Assembly: GCA_029945375.1 (NCBI GenBank) | Contig: CM057061.1 | Span: forward strand, 2,046,001-2,110,000 | DNA length: 64,000 nucleotides | Source: Agaricus subrufescens | Lineage: Eukaryota; Basidiomycota; Agaricomycetes; Agaricales; Agaricaceae | Direction of reading: 5' to 3' | In this document: positions 36,118 to 49,202 of the stretch, piece after piece | Layout: each line of letters starts with the position of its first letter | How positions within the stretch are numbered: the stretch's first letter is position 1 | Notes under the pieces: generated by a model | Told to the model about the DNA's origin: nothing | The model's database searches: none | What the model saw: the letters and a program-made list of their open reading frames with translations, nothing else | Program-made: the position numbers and the translations under genes

Positions 36118-37339
36118 TCAATTTTCTTCTGACAAAGCTAGAGCTTGTTCTAAGTCTTCGTCTTCACTAATTAAAACTGACATTGGTGGGGCGTTTCCGT
36201 AGAACAATCTCTGGATTACAATTGCTAGAGGGAAAAGGTCAGCTCCATACGTTGTCGAGCGGACATAATCATGATTGTACGCACCAACATCGACTGAGAG
36301 TTGGAAGATGGCGCAAACCTTAAATTGAAGAGGCGATCCTTGGAAAAAAAAGTAGGCCGTTCTAACAGCATATTAGAGGATAAGTGACACATATTCAAAG
36401 CAACTCACTTGAAGGCGTCTCCACCAAACCAGCCCATCAACGTAGACAAACGGAATCCATATAACGAACGTTGCCGGTAGTTGCTAAGTTTAGAGAACAA
36501 ACGGTCAGTCTTCTAAAATTCGGAGAAATCTCGTGAGACGTACCTGATAAGTTGGGGTATCGGGAGCGTGCTTTCCAGGCCCAGGGCAATAAAACCAAGA
36601 ATGTTTATATACAATTCGGAACGACCAAAAATCAGGAATAAAATGGCTTGGCATATTCTAGTCAAAATCAAATCAGTCACAAGATAAAGAGTGTGTATTG
36701 TATAGTCAACACACATAAAACCACACAGAAACTCGATATATTGGGCATAGTTGGGCCACTGCCAGAAAGAAATCGGCCTTGTCGATGTTCCAAGAGCTTC
36801 CGCACTGATTTTAGGCCGATGCAGAATGCAGATATACAATAGAGCGAGCTGGAAGACATCTTCAGCCGCACTGAAATCGAGGAAGGAATGAGCTGACCTG
36901 AGCCAGTATCATAAGGACCGACTGGACGAGCAGCGCCATTTCGAAACGGTTTCTAGTAATCCACTCTTTTGAGTAAATAACGGTTGTGAAGCTAGATATT
37001 GGCGTACCCCAACCAAAAGAAACAGCGAGTTATATTGGCAAGTAATCTGTAGATAGGAAGCATGTCAGACTGGGTTGAGGAGACACAGCTACGCAGACAG
37101 ACAGAATTGCGCAGACATCACGAGAAAAACCTGTCGAGTCCCTGGAAAAAGTAAGAAACAAGGAACTGAACGCCCAGGCGAAATAGTAGCCCACCGTTTC
37201 CGAATGATTGAAATGGCTTGGTCGGCATAAACCTGCGGTTTACAGATATATCATGAGGACAAAACACAACGGGGCAGATACGCACTAAGGGAGGCCCTAC
37301 GGCCATACCGACGGACGCCACCACGGAAATCCAGGACAT
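36118..37339 (-). CDS. PQ-loop repeat membrane protein, SLC66A2/PQLC1-like
   Basis: PQ-loop proteins are small seven-helix membrane proteins of lysosomes, vacuoles, Golgi or endosomes. The chosen start at 37339 (MSWISVVASVGMAVGPPLV) gives a first hydrophobic segment directly before the first Pro-containing loop. Middle exons encode LALLYICILHRP, ISFWQWPNYAQYIEFLCGF, AILFLIFGRSELYINILGF and the second PQ motif in ALGLESTLPIPQLI. The following exons carry GWFGGDAFK, AYFFFQGSPLQFKVCAIFQL and DYVRSTTYGADLFPLAIVI. The tail is acidic (ISEDEDLEQALALSEEN) and ends at TGA 36118-36120. The two Pro-Gln loops and the FFFQGSP stretch support the assignment. Transported substrate is unknown. Confidence 0.82.
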
Positions 37340-39686
37340 TGTCAGGGTAAGGAGAGTGTCGGCGCAGTGTTGGCGCAGAGTTCCGTCAATGGCTCGATGC
37401 CCCTCTTGCTTAGTCATACAGTATATCATACACTGACCGAACATTTCCAACTTACGATGATGGTTTGTCTAGTTCTCAGTATCTGGTCAATACTTTCGAA
37501 TAGCCTCTCTCTTCCTCCCTATCGCTTCTGTGTCACTCGTGGACTCGAAAATATGTGCCCTTCGATCGGAGGCATACGAGACTTGTTGTCAGCATGATCT
37601 TTCTTCGTCACATCCACCTCTGTTGAACACCTCTCATGCTCGCTGGTCTCTTAAAACCTTACCAAGGCTAAGTATACTGAGCTTTTTTTTTTTTTTGTTT
37701 CTTGACGTCTGAATAATTATCCCTGAACGAAAACGGCTATCGTCATCGGTGTCTCCCGCCGGAGCCCGGAAACAGTCATATATCGGATGTGAGTATCATT
37801 ATACCACTAACTACTCCAGCTTAAAGAAGTTGGGAACTCAGGAAAATTTTCCCAACATTCAATACCACGATTCGATCATAATGGAAGACAAAATCAATAA
37901 TGGGCAGTGTTGCGTCGCAGAATCCTTGCCACTTTGTTCTCTATGTCATTCCTGACCACTTTCCTTTCACAAGTGTGCGGCCCTGAGTTGACACATTACA
38001 TACCCTTGGCCGGCATCGTGTCTCTCAACGACCTGATAGAGTCATTGTCAATGCTCTGGACATGCTCGAGGAGGTGGCTCGCACGATTACAGACATCAAG
38101 GAGTCTCTGTACCTGAATGGGGGAAGAGGGCCGTGAATAATAGGATGCTGAAGATAAATTTCGATGGTCCTCACGATCTGCACACCCCTCCCTCGCCCAT
38201 ATCACCAATAACGCACTTTCCGTGGCTCGTCTTCAACCCATCAGTGAACACCGACTATTTTCGCTATTCAACAGTGCTCGAGAGACTGGTCTCAAGTTAC
38301 TATTTTTCGAGGGTTTTGAGCAGCCATCCGGTCAAACTCAGTCGTCATTAGTTTGAGACGTGCGGTTTACCAGAGACTTCGGTAATTCTGCTACCAGGAG
38401 CCGAAGCATCCAAAGCCGGCGCTTCTGAGCTTGGTTCGGAACCGACAAGGTTAACGAAACTTCGTCATTTCAAACTCGGCAATGATATTAGCCACAGCCT
38501 CGTAGCCCTGAGAAGATCCAGAGAGAATATCAAACAGAATGGAGACGAGACTATCCAGGCATTTGATCGGTCTAATAGCAGTGCGTGTGTCGCTACTACG
38601 CGAGGAAAGTGACATTGTCGTTCAATCCGGAGATAGTGGTGATTACTCGGCTTCCCACTCTCACAGAAAGTGATTTTACTTGACATTAAAAGGCTGCTCG
38701 AAACTCATAACATCATCGGATGGAATGGATCACACTACAAACGGAAGAATAATGCATTACGCAGCCCCAACCGTGTTTCAAATCAACGGTCGCAGTTATC
38801 CAAGGTGAATACGATGAGCCAGTCTAGCTTATTTGGTCTCACAATTACGAGAGGGTTCAGGAAACCGCAGGAACCAGGAAGGCTCGTGTTCAAAACTCGA
38901 ACCGCCGCTCCGCTCACAGCGGGATCTTTCGGGCTCAAAATTTCGGCAACTGGAGAATCACGCTTGCCCATTATGTGGTTGCAGAATTTAGAATTCATTT
39001 TCCAATCGTCTTAGGACGAAAGGTGAGTGAGTTCGTGTGCAAACATCCCTCCTGTGATACTTCCGTTATGATATTGCATTCCGCCAAGTATTTATAGTTT
39101 GGCGTATCGGAGTTTGAAGATAGCATTAAAATACCTCAAATTCCGATTTAAAATACAATGACATGTCCCCGAGTGTTATCCGGCAAGCTACATACTTCGC
39201 TGCAATACAGTAGGATCGTCTTCGGGCTGATCGACGCCTGAAAGTTGACTGAAGCTGTTATTAGATTGAATTTGTCTGGTGACAGGTCATCTATGAATTC
39301 TCGAACGAAAGCGAAGACCATACGAGTAATTTGTGTTTCGTAGCAGATTCAGTGCCGCGAGAAATTCGCGACTTCACGTTGGAAACCAGGCTCAGACGAG
39401 TCAATTTCCGATGCTGAAGGGAGCGTTCATCAGGTCACGTGGACCTAACGCCTACCACTGCATTGCCTGCTCAGACTGCTGGCAGACTCCTACCGAACCA
39501 CAACCTGCCCTCGCCAACACCCGTTTACGACGAAAGCACTAAAGAAGCCATCTGTCTGTTTAGACTAAGTTTGTTTCCGACCTTACCGTCATCAGTGGCC
39601 TTCGATCACACTTGCATCGCCACTCTCTTCTCTTCCACGTTGCCATCTACGTGGTGAGGACCGTATTCTCTGTGTGACCGAGAAAA
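37340..39686. other. Unresolved region with several open stretches, no coherent gene
   Basis: About 2.35 kb between the PQ-loop gene and VRG4. Plus-strand open stretches include one helical piece at about 37987-38108 (VNALDMLEEVARTITDIKES), one at 38144-38340 (LSVARLQPISEHRLFSLFN), one at about 38398-38583 (LTKLRHFKLGNDISHSLVAL), one at 38670-39014 (VILLDIKRLLETHNIIG) and one at 39285-39413 (VIYEFSNESEDHTSNLCFVA). Some neighbouring pieces can be joined with plausible splice sites, others change frame or hit stops. It may be a fast-evolving orphan gene, a decayed gene, or chance. None matches a family I know. Confidence 0.4.
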
Positions 39687-41239
39687 ATGTCCATAAATGC
39701 AACACCAAGCGATAAACACCTAGAAGAAGATGCAGCAGAAATCAAGAAGGCACTTGCCACCGGTGCGACAAAGGCATCCAGGCCCTCAAGTGCAGCAGGT
39801 GAGTGGAGCACATTATTTTTAATGAGTGATCCCCTCATTTTGATCTTAATAGTTTCTTCAATCGTTTGCTACTGCCTGGCTTCAATAGTGATGACCCTTG
39901 TCAATAAAGTGAGTTCATCTAATAAAAACTAGTCCTAACTATTGCTCATGATGATGTTAGTTCGTAGTATCTGGCGCTCACTTCTCCATGAACTTTTTGC
40001 TGCTGTGCATCCAGTCGTCCGTGTCTGTGCTCTGTGTTAGCCTCGTGAAAAAGTTTGGGATTATATCTTTTCGAGAACTCGATAAAAAGGATGCCAAAGC
40101 GTGGTTCCCGATCAGCTTCCTCCTGGTCAGCGTCATCTATACAGGGTCAAAGAGTCTTGTGAGTGGCCTAGGATTGAACGAGTTTGACCTTTCCTTACCT
40201 GTGAAAGTAGCAATACTTAAATATACCTATCTACACAATTTTCAAGAACTTGACTATCATCTTAATTGTGCGTCCGGCTTACGATGAACTAGCTCACCAT
40301 TCACCCTGATCTAAATCCAGGCATATGGAGAAGTCTTCTGGTTTGGCGGTTCAGTTACCGCTCTTACCTTTGTCTCCTTTATTTTTATGGTAAGGTCCGC
40401 CCGATCCCCAGTTTCTGCACTATGACGCTCACTCAGACAAGGTTATCTCGTCCATTATCGCCGCTTGGTCGGACGTTAGCAATGCTTTCTCCCATTCTAC
40501 ACCTGCCGTTAGCACTGGTCTTAGCGTGGACACTTTGAAGGACCTTATGGGTACCGTGCGCGGACTCAATATCGGATATTTCTGGATGCTTCTTAATTGC
40601 CTGGCGAGCGCCACCTATGTAGGCTATCATTCTACCTAACCCTGCGTGATCTTTTGACATAGGCATATAGGTACTGTCAATGCGGAAGAAAATCAAGTCC
40701 ACCGGTTTCTCTGATTGGGATTCAATGTTTTATAACAATTTGCTAAGCATACCGGTTCTTGCCGTCTTTTCATTGCTGTTCGAAGACTGGGGATCTGAGA
40801 ACCTCACGCGGAACTTGTACGTCCTCACTACATGATCGGCCTTTATTCTTTTCTTATCACCGATACAACAGTCCTCCAGAGACCCGCAATTTCCTGATAT
40901 TCGCGATCGCCTTTTCGGGGGCAGCTGCGGTTGGCATCTCGTATACTACGGCGTGGTGTGTGCGGGTGACGAGTAGCACAACTTATAGGTAATGTGGCCA
41001 ATCATAGTCATCTCATAACCGTAGTTAACTTGTTGGACCGCAGTATGGTTGGAGCTTTGAATAAGCTTCCTGTTGCGGCATCGGGGATGCTGTTCTTCGG
41101 AGATCCGATCACTTTTGGATCAGTGTCAGCTGTTGGAGTAGGGTTTTTCGCAGGGTTGTTATACGCGGTGGCGAAGAACAACCAGAAGAAGGTCAAGCAG
41201 GCTGATAGTATCATCCCCATGACAAGTAGAAAAGCATAG
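39687..41239 (+). CDS. VRG4: GDP-mannose transporter
   Basis: A Golgi nucleotide-sugar antiporter that imports GDP-mannose for mannosylation of proteins, glycolipids and wall polymers. It has a short hydrophilic N-terminus, then about ten hydrophobic helices over eight or so exons. Recognisable segments are [57 protein letters not shown] joined to [19 protein letters not shown], and [20 protein letters not shown]. Further on are [20 protein letters not shown] and [20 protein letters not shown]. The GDP-mannose binding motif [19 protein letters not shown] is complete (about 41050-41110). The tail is Lys-rich and ends KA, stop at 41237-41239. Length and order fit the family. Confidence 0.95.
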
Positions 41240-41598
41240 TCAGTGATTCATAATAGACAGCGATACAGACGTTGTATCACTAGCCATAGATTAGATGCCT
41301 GGCCAGCCTATCTAATTGAGATAAACCATTTCAGGGTCAAAGTGATGTAAGCCGTGCTAGCGCCGAAAAGGAAAAACCCGGGATGGCGATAAGTCGAGAT
41401 ATCATAAATGTATTTAAGTCGAGGAGATGGTAGAAACATCTCCCCCACCTTTGCATACTCTTTCGCTTGGCGTTGGGCGCGGGCGTTTACTTTGTAATCA
41501 ACCCGATCCTCTGGTTTTTCGGCCGATTGTGACTCTGCCTCTCCAAAAGTGTCCACAGACGGAGCTATCGAGCACTCCCTCAACCACTACTCACCACC
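41240..41598. other. Intergenic VRG4-PYC
   Basis: About 360 bp holding the VRG4 3' UTR and the PYC promoter. The leader just before 41599 is CA-rich, as is usual for highly expressed fungal genes. No gene is seen. Confidence 0.5.
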
Positions 41599-44500
41599 AT
41601 GGGTTCACAACCATCAGACACACTTCACCCTCCTAGGCTGTCTGCAATCTTTGCGACTTCGCCCAGCGCACCGGGTACCCCGGTTCACTCGATCCAAACA
41701 ATGAGAAGGAAAGCAGCTGGTCACGGTGGCCCCCTGACCAAAATCCTCGTTGCTAACCGCGGGGTATGACCCATTTTCTACATCTTAAAAGCCCACCATG
41801 AACTATATACTCGTGTAGGAAATTGCTATTCGCGTGTTCCGAACCGCTCATGAATTAGCTATGCACACCGTCGCGATCTATTCCTTCGAAGATCGTTTAT
41901 CTGCTCATCGCCAAAAGGTATTGCCGTGCAACGTATAAGACCATCTAAACACCATCGCTGAATTGTGCTTGTACCAGGCAGACGAGGCATATCAAGTTGG
42001 CAAGGGTCGCACCCCGGTTGCTGCCTACCTTGCTCAAGACGACATCATCAGAATTGCCCTGGAGCATGGGGTCGACATGATACATCCGGGGCAAGCTCCT
42101 CTCTTCAACCCTGATGCAAACTTTACTAATGGACCTCACTGACATTCAGCTATGGTTTTTTGTCTGAAAATGCCGAATTTGCTCGTAAAGTTGAAAACGC
42201 TGGTATCGCATTCGTTGGACCCACTCCAGAAGTCATTGACGGACTTGGAGATAAGACTAAGGCCAGAACGCTCGGTATGTACAGTTCATCGTTCTGAGTC
42301 TATGCCATCCTCACCGATGGCGATGATCGCAGCCATGCAATGCGGCGTCCCTGTTGTACCCGGAACTCCGGGACCCGTTGGTTCGTACAAAGATGGAGAA
42401 GCGTTCATCAAAGAGTATGGTTTCCCAGGTAAGTCGTGTGATACCGGCAGTATATTCAGAACGTGTTAAATTCTCGGATGCAGTCATTATCAAGGCTGCC
42501 ATGGGAGGTGGAGGTCGTGGTATGCGAGTCGTACGTGAAGAATCTGACTTTCAATCCTCTTTCGAGCGCGCTGTCAGCGAAGCCAAGTCTGCCTTCGGTG
42601 ATGGAACTGTCTTTATCGAACGTTTCCTCGAACGCCCTCGTCACATTGAAGTCCAACTTCTTGCCGATAGCCAAGGCAACACTATCCATCTGTTCGAGCG
42701 TGATTGTTCAGTTCAACGTCGTCACCAAAAGGTTGTAGAGGTTGCACCTGCCACTCACTTGCCTGAAGAAGTTCGCCAAGCGATTTTGGGTGATGCGATT
42801 AGGCTTGCGAAAAGTGTCGGCTATAGGAACGCTGGTACAGCGGAATTTTTGGTCGACCAAATGGGCAGGCATTATTTCATTGAAATCAACCCGCGTATTC
42901 AAGTCGAACACACCATAACCGGTGAGTTGAACGTGTTTAAGCTATGGGATGCAGCTGATTCTGATCTATTGGACTTATCTTATCTCTCGGTTTTCGACAG
43001 AGGAAATCACCGGTATTGACATTGTGGCGGCGCAAATTCAGATCGCTGCCGGTGCCACACTGCCCCAATTGGGTTTAACACAAGATGCCATCACTAAACG
43101 TGGTTTCGCTATCCAATGTCGTATTACGACGGAAGATGCCGCCACTGGATTCCAACCTGATACAGGAAAGATAGAAGTATATCGTTCTGCAGGTGGTAAT
43201 GGTGTTCGCTTGGATGCCAGCTCAGGTTTCGCCGGTGCTCAAATTACGGTAAGTGTTGATGGTTTATAACCTCTTGCTAGCTAATTTAAGGTTGGACTTC
43301 CAGCCTCACTATGACAGTCTGCTCGTCAAATGCACTGTCAGCGGCACAACATACGAAGTTGCTCGCAGGAAAATGCTTCGAGCACTCGTCGAGTTCCGTA
43401 TCCGCGGAGTCAAAGTCAGCACCAATGTAGATCATAATTCGACTCACCCTCTGACATCCATATTCAGACCAATATCCCATTCTTGTTCCGCCTATTGACA
43501 CACGACACTTTTATTGGGGGAAAGACTTGGACCACAGTGCGATTCTTCTTTCTCCCGGATGTTATCAGTCCTCATATCAAACGAACAGTTTATTGACGAT
43601 ACACCGGACCTTTTCAAGCTTGTGCAAAGCCAGAACCGTGCCCAGAAACTCCTCGCTTACCTTGGAGACCTCGCTGTCAACGGAAGCTCTATCAAAGGAC
43701 AAGTTGTACGTGAAATTCACAGCCCTGAATCCTCACGAATGGCTCAGTAATGAAATCATAGGGAGAACCGGGTCTCAGAGCGGAGATTGCTGTTCCTAAA
43801 TTCGCCAATCGTGAAGATCCTTCAGGACCTCCGTTGGATACCACTTTCCCTTGCACTGTTGGGTGGAGGAATATCATCGTTGAACACGGTCCTGAAGCCT
43901 TCGCCAAGGCTGTCCGTGAATACCCCGGTGTCTTGATCATGGATACGACGTGGCGAGATGCTCATCAATCGTTGCTCGCTACTCGTCTGCGCACGACGGA
44001 TATGGTCAACATCGCAAAGGAGACCAGCTACGCGCTCGCTAATTCCTACAGTCTAGAAATGTGGGGAGGTGCCACCTTCGATGTTGCCATGCGGTTCCTT
44101 TATGAAGACCCATGGGACCGTCTGGTACGCCAGGACTCCTGGTCTAAGACCACTCAAAATCTAATTCCGTGTTTAGCGTACCCTCAGGAAGCTTGTCCCT
44201 AATATCCCTTTCCAGGCCCTCGTGCGTGGAGCTAACGGTGTTGGTTATACTTCTTATCCGTAAGTTCACGTGGACCTCTTTCAAGGAGTTTATTGAAGGT
44301 GTTGCAGGGACAATGCTATCTATGACTTCTCTAAGAAGGCCGTCGAAAACGGTCTCGATATCTTCCGTGTCTTCGATTCGCTAAACTACTTCGGTGAGTT
44401 ACTTTTTTTGTCTCAGTGAATGTTTTTTTTCTGACGCGGTGATTCCAGAGAACGTAAGAACATGGAGCTACCTGATTTATGAATGGAGCCAATACTCACG

Positions 44501-46664
44501 TTTTACCAGATGAAACTCGGTATTGACGCCGCAAAAAAGGCCGGGGGTGTTGTGGAAGCAGTCGTTTGTTACAGTGGTGATGTCGCCAACCCCAAAGAGA
44601 CCAAATATACACTCCAGTATTACCTGGACTTCATCAGCCAACTCGTGAACGAGGGTGTCCACGTAATTGGAGTCAAGGATATGGCTGGTCTCCTAAAGCC
44701 AGAAGCGGCTAAAATGTAGAGTGTTTTCATTCTGAAGTGGAGATGACCGAAGTATTAACTCGTCCTGCTTAATTTAATAGTCTCATCGGCGCCATTAGGA
44801 AGGCTCACCCAGACATTCCTATCCATGTTCACTCCCATGACACCGCTGGTATAGCCGCTGCAAGCATGATCGCTGCGGCCGCTGCTGGTGCCGATGTTGT
44901 GGATGTCGCCATCGATAGTAAGTATTACACGAACTATTAGAGCGTTCACACCGGTCCTATTCATTTGACTCTTATAGGCATGTCTGGATTGACATCACAA
45001 CCTTCTATGGGTGCCGTTTGTATGGCCTTGGAGCAAACCTCGTTAGGCACTGGCATACGCTATGATGATATTCAAGCCCTCAACTCGTATTGGAGCCAAG
45101 TCCGCATGCTCTACAGCTGCTTCGAGGCCAATGTTCGTGCATCCGACTCCTCCGTGTTTGACCACGAGATGCCTGGAGGTCAATATACCAATTTGATGGT
45201 AGGTTCGGTGATGGGTGTCCGAGGCTTTCGAGAATTTTAATTTATGTATTACAGTTCCAAGCTTCCCAACTTGGGTTAGGTACACAGTGGACAGGTGCGC
45301 CATTGCTTATCGGGCTACCCTATCCATCGTTCAACGCTTTTTCTAGAAATCAAGCAGAAGTACATCCAAGCAAATGAACTGGTAAGCTTTTTCTCATATC
45401 GTCAAATACAAATAGTTCTAATCATCTTGTCTTCAGTGTGGTAACATCATCAAGGTGATTCATATTCCCTTCCGGGGCACTGGCTGTTGCTAACACCCTC
45501 TTTCTCCAAAGGTCACACCATCATCGAAGGTTGTTGGAGACTTTGCCCAATGGATGACATCAAATTCCCTTTCCAAGGAACAAGTTCTGGAACGTGCTGA
45601 TCAACTAGATTTCCCTTCATCTGTCGTTGAGTTCTTCCAAGGATATCTTGGACAGCCTGTGGGAGGATTCCCTGAGCCATTGCGTTCTCGCGTCATCAGG
45701 AATAAACCAAGAATCGATGGACGTCCCGGAACGACCTTGCAACCTCTCGACTTCAAGAAGATCAAGGCAGAACTGCGAAGCAAGTTTGGTAAACATATCA
45801 CGGATACAGATGTGACTTCCTACGTTATGTACCCCAAGGTAAGGATATCTACATCAACGCATGCAAGTTCACCGTTAATACATTTGCAGGTCTTCGAGGA
45901 TTATCAAGGATTTTTGGAAAAATATGGTGACCTTAGGTAAAATATCAGCCATTCTTAGGTGCCTGACTCGGTCAGTCTAACAAAGTTATGTCAGTGTTAT
46001 CCCCACTCGTTACTTCCTTGGGCGCCCTGATATTGGGGAGGAGATGCATATTTCCATCGAGGCTGGGAAGACTCTTATCATTCGCCTCATGGCTATAGGT
46101 CCCGTAGTGGAAGGACGTGCACAACGTGACGTTTGGTTCGAAGTAAATGGAGAGGTAAGAAGCCGTTAATTACGAAACCAACTTTCAAAGGCTTGACTAT
46201 GTATCACTAGGTCCGCGCAGTTTCTATTGAAGACAAGAATTCTGCCGTAGAAACCGTCTCAAGGGAAAAATCTACTTCTGATCCAGGCTCAGTTGGAGCG
46301 CCCATGTCTGGAGTTGTAGTAGAAGTCCGGGTCAAAGATGGCCAAGAAATTAAGAAGGGTGATCCTGTTTGTGGTGAGTGATTTTACTCTTGCGGAAACC
46401 TTCGGAACTCCGTATTCATTTCCCGCGCCAACAGTTCTGAGCGCCATGAAGGCAAGTTTCTAACATCAATCTCTCATTTATACTTGATCTAACTATCTCA
46501 TAGATGGAGTCTGCCGTCACCGCCCCAGTATCTGGCCACGTCAAACGTGTCGTCGTTCACGAGGGTAAGCGATTGTTGTCATATATCTTTCTTCTATCTG
46601 TTAATCACTTTCGATAGGTGATTCTATTAACCAGGGTGATCTTGTTGCTGAAATAGTTCATTGA
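41599..46664 (+). CDS. PYC1: Pyruvate carboxylase
   Basis: A biotin enzyme that makes oxaloacetate from pyruvate, bicarbonate and ATP; in fungi it is usually cytosolic. The N-terminal extension (about 45 residues, from [14 protein letters not shown] to [10 protein letters not shown]) lacks a clear mitochondrial presequence. The biotin carboxylase part holds [26 protein letters not shown], the Gly-rich ATP loop [28 protein letters not shown] and [10 protein letters not shown]. The carboxyltransferase part has [66 protein letters not shown] [13 protein letters not shown] and HVHSHDTAG. The tetramerisation region follows, then the biotinyl domain with [17 protein letters not shown] and the end [18 protein letters not shown] is split by introns around 46377-46500. 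More than 20 short introns were followed without any break. Confidence 0.96.
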
Positions 46665-49202
46665 AGAGGTTTTCTGTATATCCGCTAGTTGTCGTGTAAA
46701 AACTTCAAGCTCCTGTATCGTTACAACACAAGAGAACTGACTTTTACTTTTTTGAGAATCCTGCCAAGTTTTTGGCCAGTGATCTAATTTCCCATTGATA
46801 AACCTGTTTGGGCGTTGGCACCCCAATCGTAAATTTGTTCATCGGGGCATGATCGAAGCATGGTACAATGGGTCTCAAATTCCTTCTCCCTCGCCTTTGC
46901 ATCGAGAACACTCTAGACATTCCCATCCAGGAATAGTTGACTTAACTAGGAAATCAAGAACGGAAAACGCATGAGTCCGAGTTGCCTGCAGGTTCGCTGC
47001 CGTGAATAGTAGTACCAAATTGGCTAGGTAACTGTTACATCCAAAGGGAAACGAGAAGATATTTTGTGATACTCCACTACTTACGGGTATATGTACTGTG
47101 GAACTCACGCCTTCACCCGCTTTAAAGACGAGAAATGAGCTGACATGAGAGGTGGTGTAAAAGTAACCTTGTCAAATTAGGTATATGGCTAACCCCATGA
47201 ATCAATCAAAATATAGGCTGTTTTCTGGACGACAATTTCTTTCCTTGATGACCGATCCTTCGGGAAATATCAATGAACCACCCAACCCACATTTCTATGC
47301 CGTCGAAATTGCCACAAGTGTCATTGTCAGACTATAGAGAAGGTCATCCCTAAAAAAAACAAATCAGCCAACAAGGCGCCAATTGGCAGGGGCCGATTGA
47401 TGTTTTTTTAGGAGGATTCGACTTGTTGTAGAGTATTTTAGGATTTCCCGACGAAATTGCAGTTGTTGATTTGACAGTTCGTCAAAGTTGATGTCATACC
47501 AGAACTTTTCTAGCGCACCTTCCATAGAAGGTGTTCTGGAGAGATTCTCGAGTCATGATAGTGTAGTGCCAACCCCGCGTGCCTGACCGACTGAGACCTA
47601 TCTCGGTACGCATGCCATACTAATTAATCATAGCTCTCATGGACGTGCTCGCTACTCTCCGTAGGTCTATTGTAGCACACAATCGGAGCTCTTTAATATC
47701 GGATTTTTTGGATATTATTCCCGTAGTCCGAGCTCCAAGAGCAAGTGTCGCACTCCATGAACTCATGTTGACCTAGCGAACGATTTCCCCTTTCTTACAT
47801 TCGCTCTCTTTTCGGAGTAGTGACAATTACGAAAATTGAATACTCATATAGCCACTCAAACGACACTATCTTTTTGATAGATTGATGATATTGCCTTTCA
47901 GACGAACAGGGTACAAATAACACCACTACCAGCACACCTTTGTTCTATTAAGAACTTAACTCAGCCCGAATACGCCCTGAGGCAATGACGACCCTGTGTT
48001 CATCAGGAACTCAAACATCAAGGAAACCCTCGTCGATCGAAAGGAAATTCTACCTACTCATCTATCATCGATATCAATCCCTCTTTTTTTGATGTAAGTA
48101 GTGCCGGGTCTTCACCATCAAGAACCGTCCACCAGATAGTAGCCATATCTCCTCCGATGGCTATAATTGTGAATAAAGGCGATCATCGCTGACATGCTTC
48201 ATTTCGAGCCTCTAGATTCACCTATAATATCATACATCAAGAGAACCTGATGAAAATTGTAGCCTGCGTCAACTATTTTACCCGTTGGAGGTTGAGAAGT
48301 CGGCCCACAAGAGTGGTTAGTGTCGACGCCAATAGGGCCCTACCCGTTAAAGTTGGATATACAGAGCATTGGATGTCTTGGCTCAACTCGGTATCACCGT
48401 ACAAGCGCCCCCGCCAGGTGATTGCAGGTGGTGGAGAGTGATCGTTTACCGCAGCTCGGTCCATGGACCTCGAGATCGATCGATGTTGAGAGTTAATGAG
48501 TATCTTCACCTCGAACGCCGCTTATCATCACCTGCATGGCGTTTTAATCGGCCAAGAGATAGGAGGAATTGGTTTATGGGCGTCCTGAAATTGACACTTA
48601 ACAAAGGGCTCTCAGCGGATCCGGGAGTTGGGTCCGGCGTTGAGCGATCATTGAACCCAAAGAAGGACCACGCTAAAGGAGCCACGGCCATGACGCGACC
48701 GAACCTAAATACGCGGGTATTAGATAGTATGAGTATACTTTGGAGTGGGGGAAGAAAAACTTCGTCGTGAACCAGAGTAAGTTGAGTAATGGAACAAACT
48801 TCAAGAAAAAGGGGTAACTGCTTAGTACACTCGGCTGCGAGATGTCAAATAAAGGCAATGCGATCATAAGTTGCCTTCTGCGGCGTGATGTCGTTGCGTA
48901 GACTTTCGTGATGAGGAGCATAACGTTCAAAGAAAGTGAGATAAGGTGTAAGCGCGGTCGGCTGGTGTGTGGCTACAACGTGGTTAGGATTGGAGCTATC
49001 TGGCATCAGAATGTTCGAATCTTTAAAACGTCAGCCATGTTCTTGGCCTGATTGTATCTTTTTGACTGAGATGGTGGACTTCCTGACCACCGTTCTTGTG
49101 GAGTTTCGGAGACGGGTACCGCTTGAGGCGTTGGGTACATCAAACGTTTTTATTAGGTTATCCATGCGGTCAGAGCGTGGTGAGGAATTAGATTCCAGTA
49201 CA
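46665..49202. other. Intergenic region with no recognised gene
   Basis: About 2.5 kb between PYC (+) and NMO (-), so both neighbours end here. It has balanced composition, many stops in all frames, and only short open frames (the longest about 48369-48770 and 48969-49301 on +, the latter overlapping the NMO coding end in antisense). None has family motifs or a convincing splice chain. It may contain an orphan gene or relics of mobile DNA, but I cannot show it. Confidence 0.45.

Noticed and set aside
36118..37339. Possible pheromone receptor (STE3-like) because of several hydrophobic helices
   Set aside because: The motifs (two Pro-Gln loops, FFFQGSP, short length) fit PQ-loop proteins; there is no seven-helix STE3 pattern and no pheromone precursor nearby.
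38950..39020. CPLC motif resembling a Rad50-type zinc hook
   Set aside because: Only four residues, without the long coiled coils or ATPase halves; kept only as part of the unresolved region.
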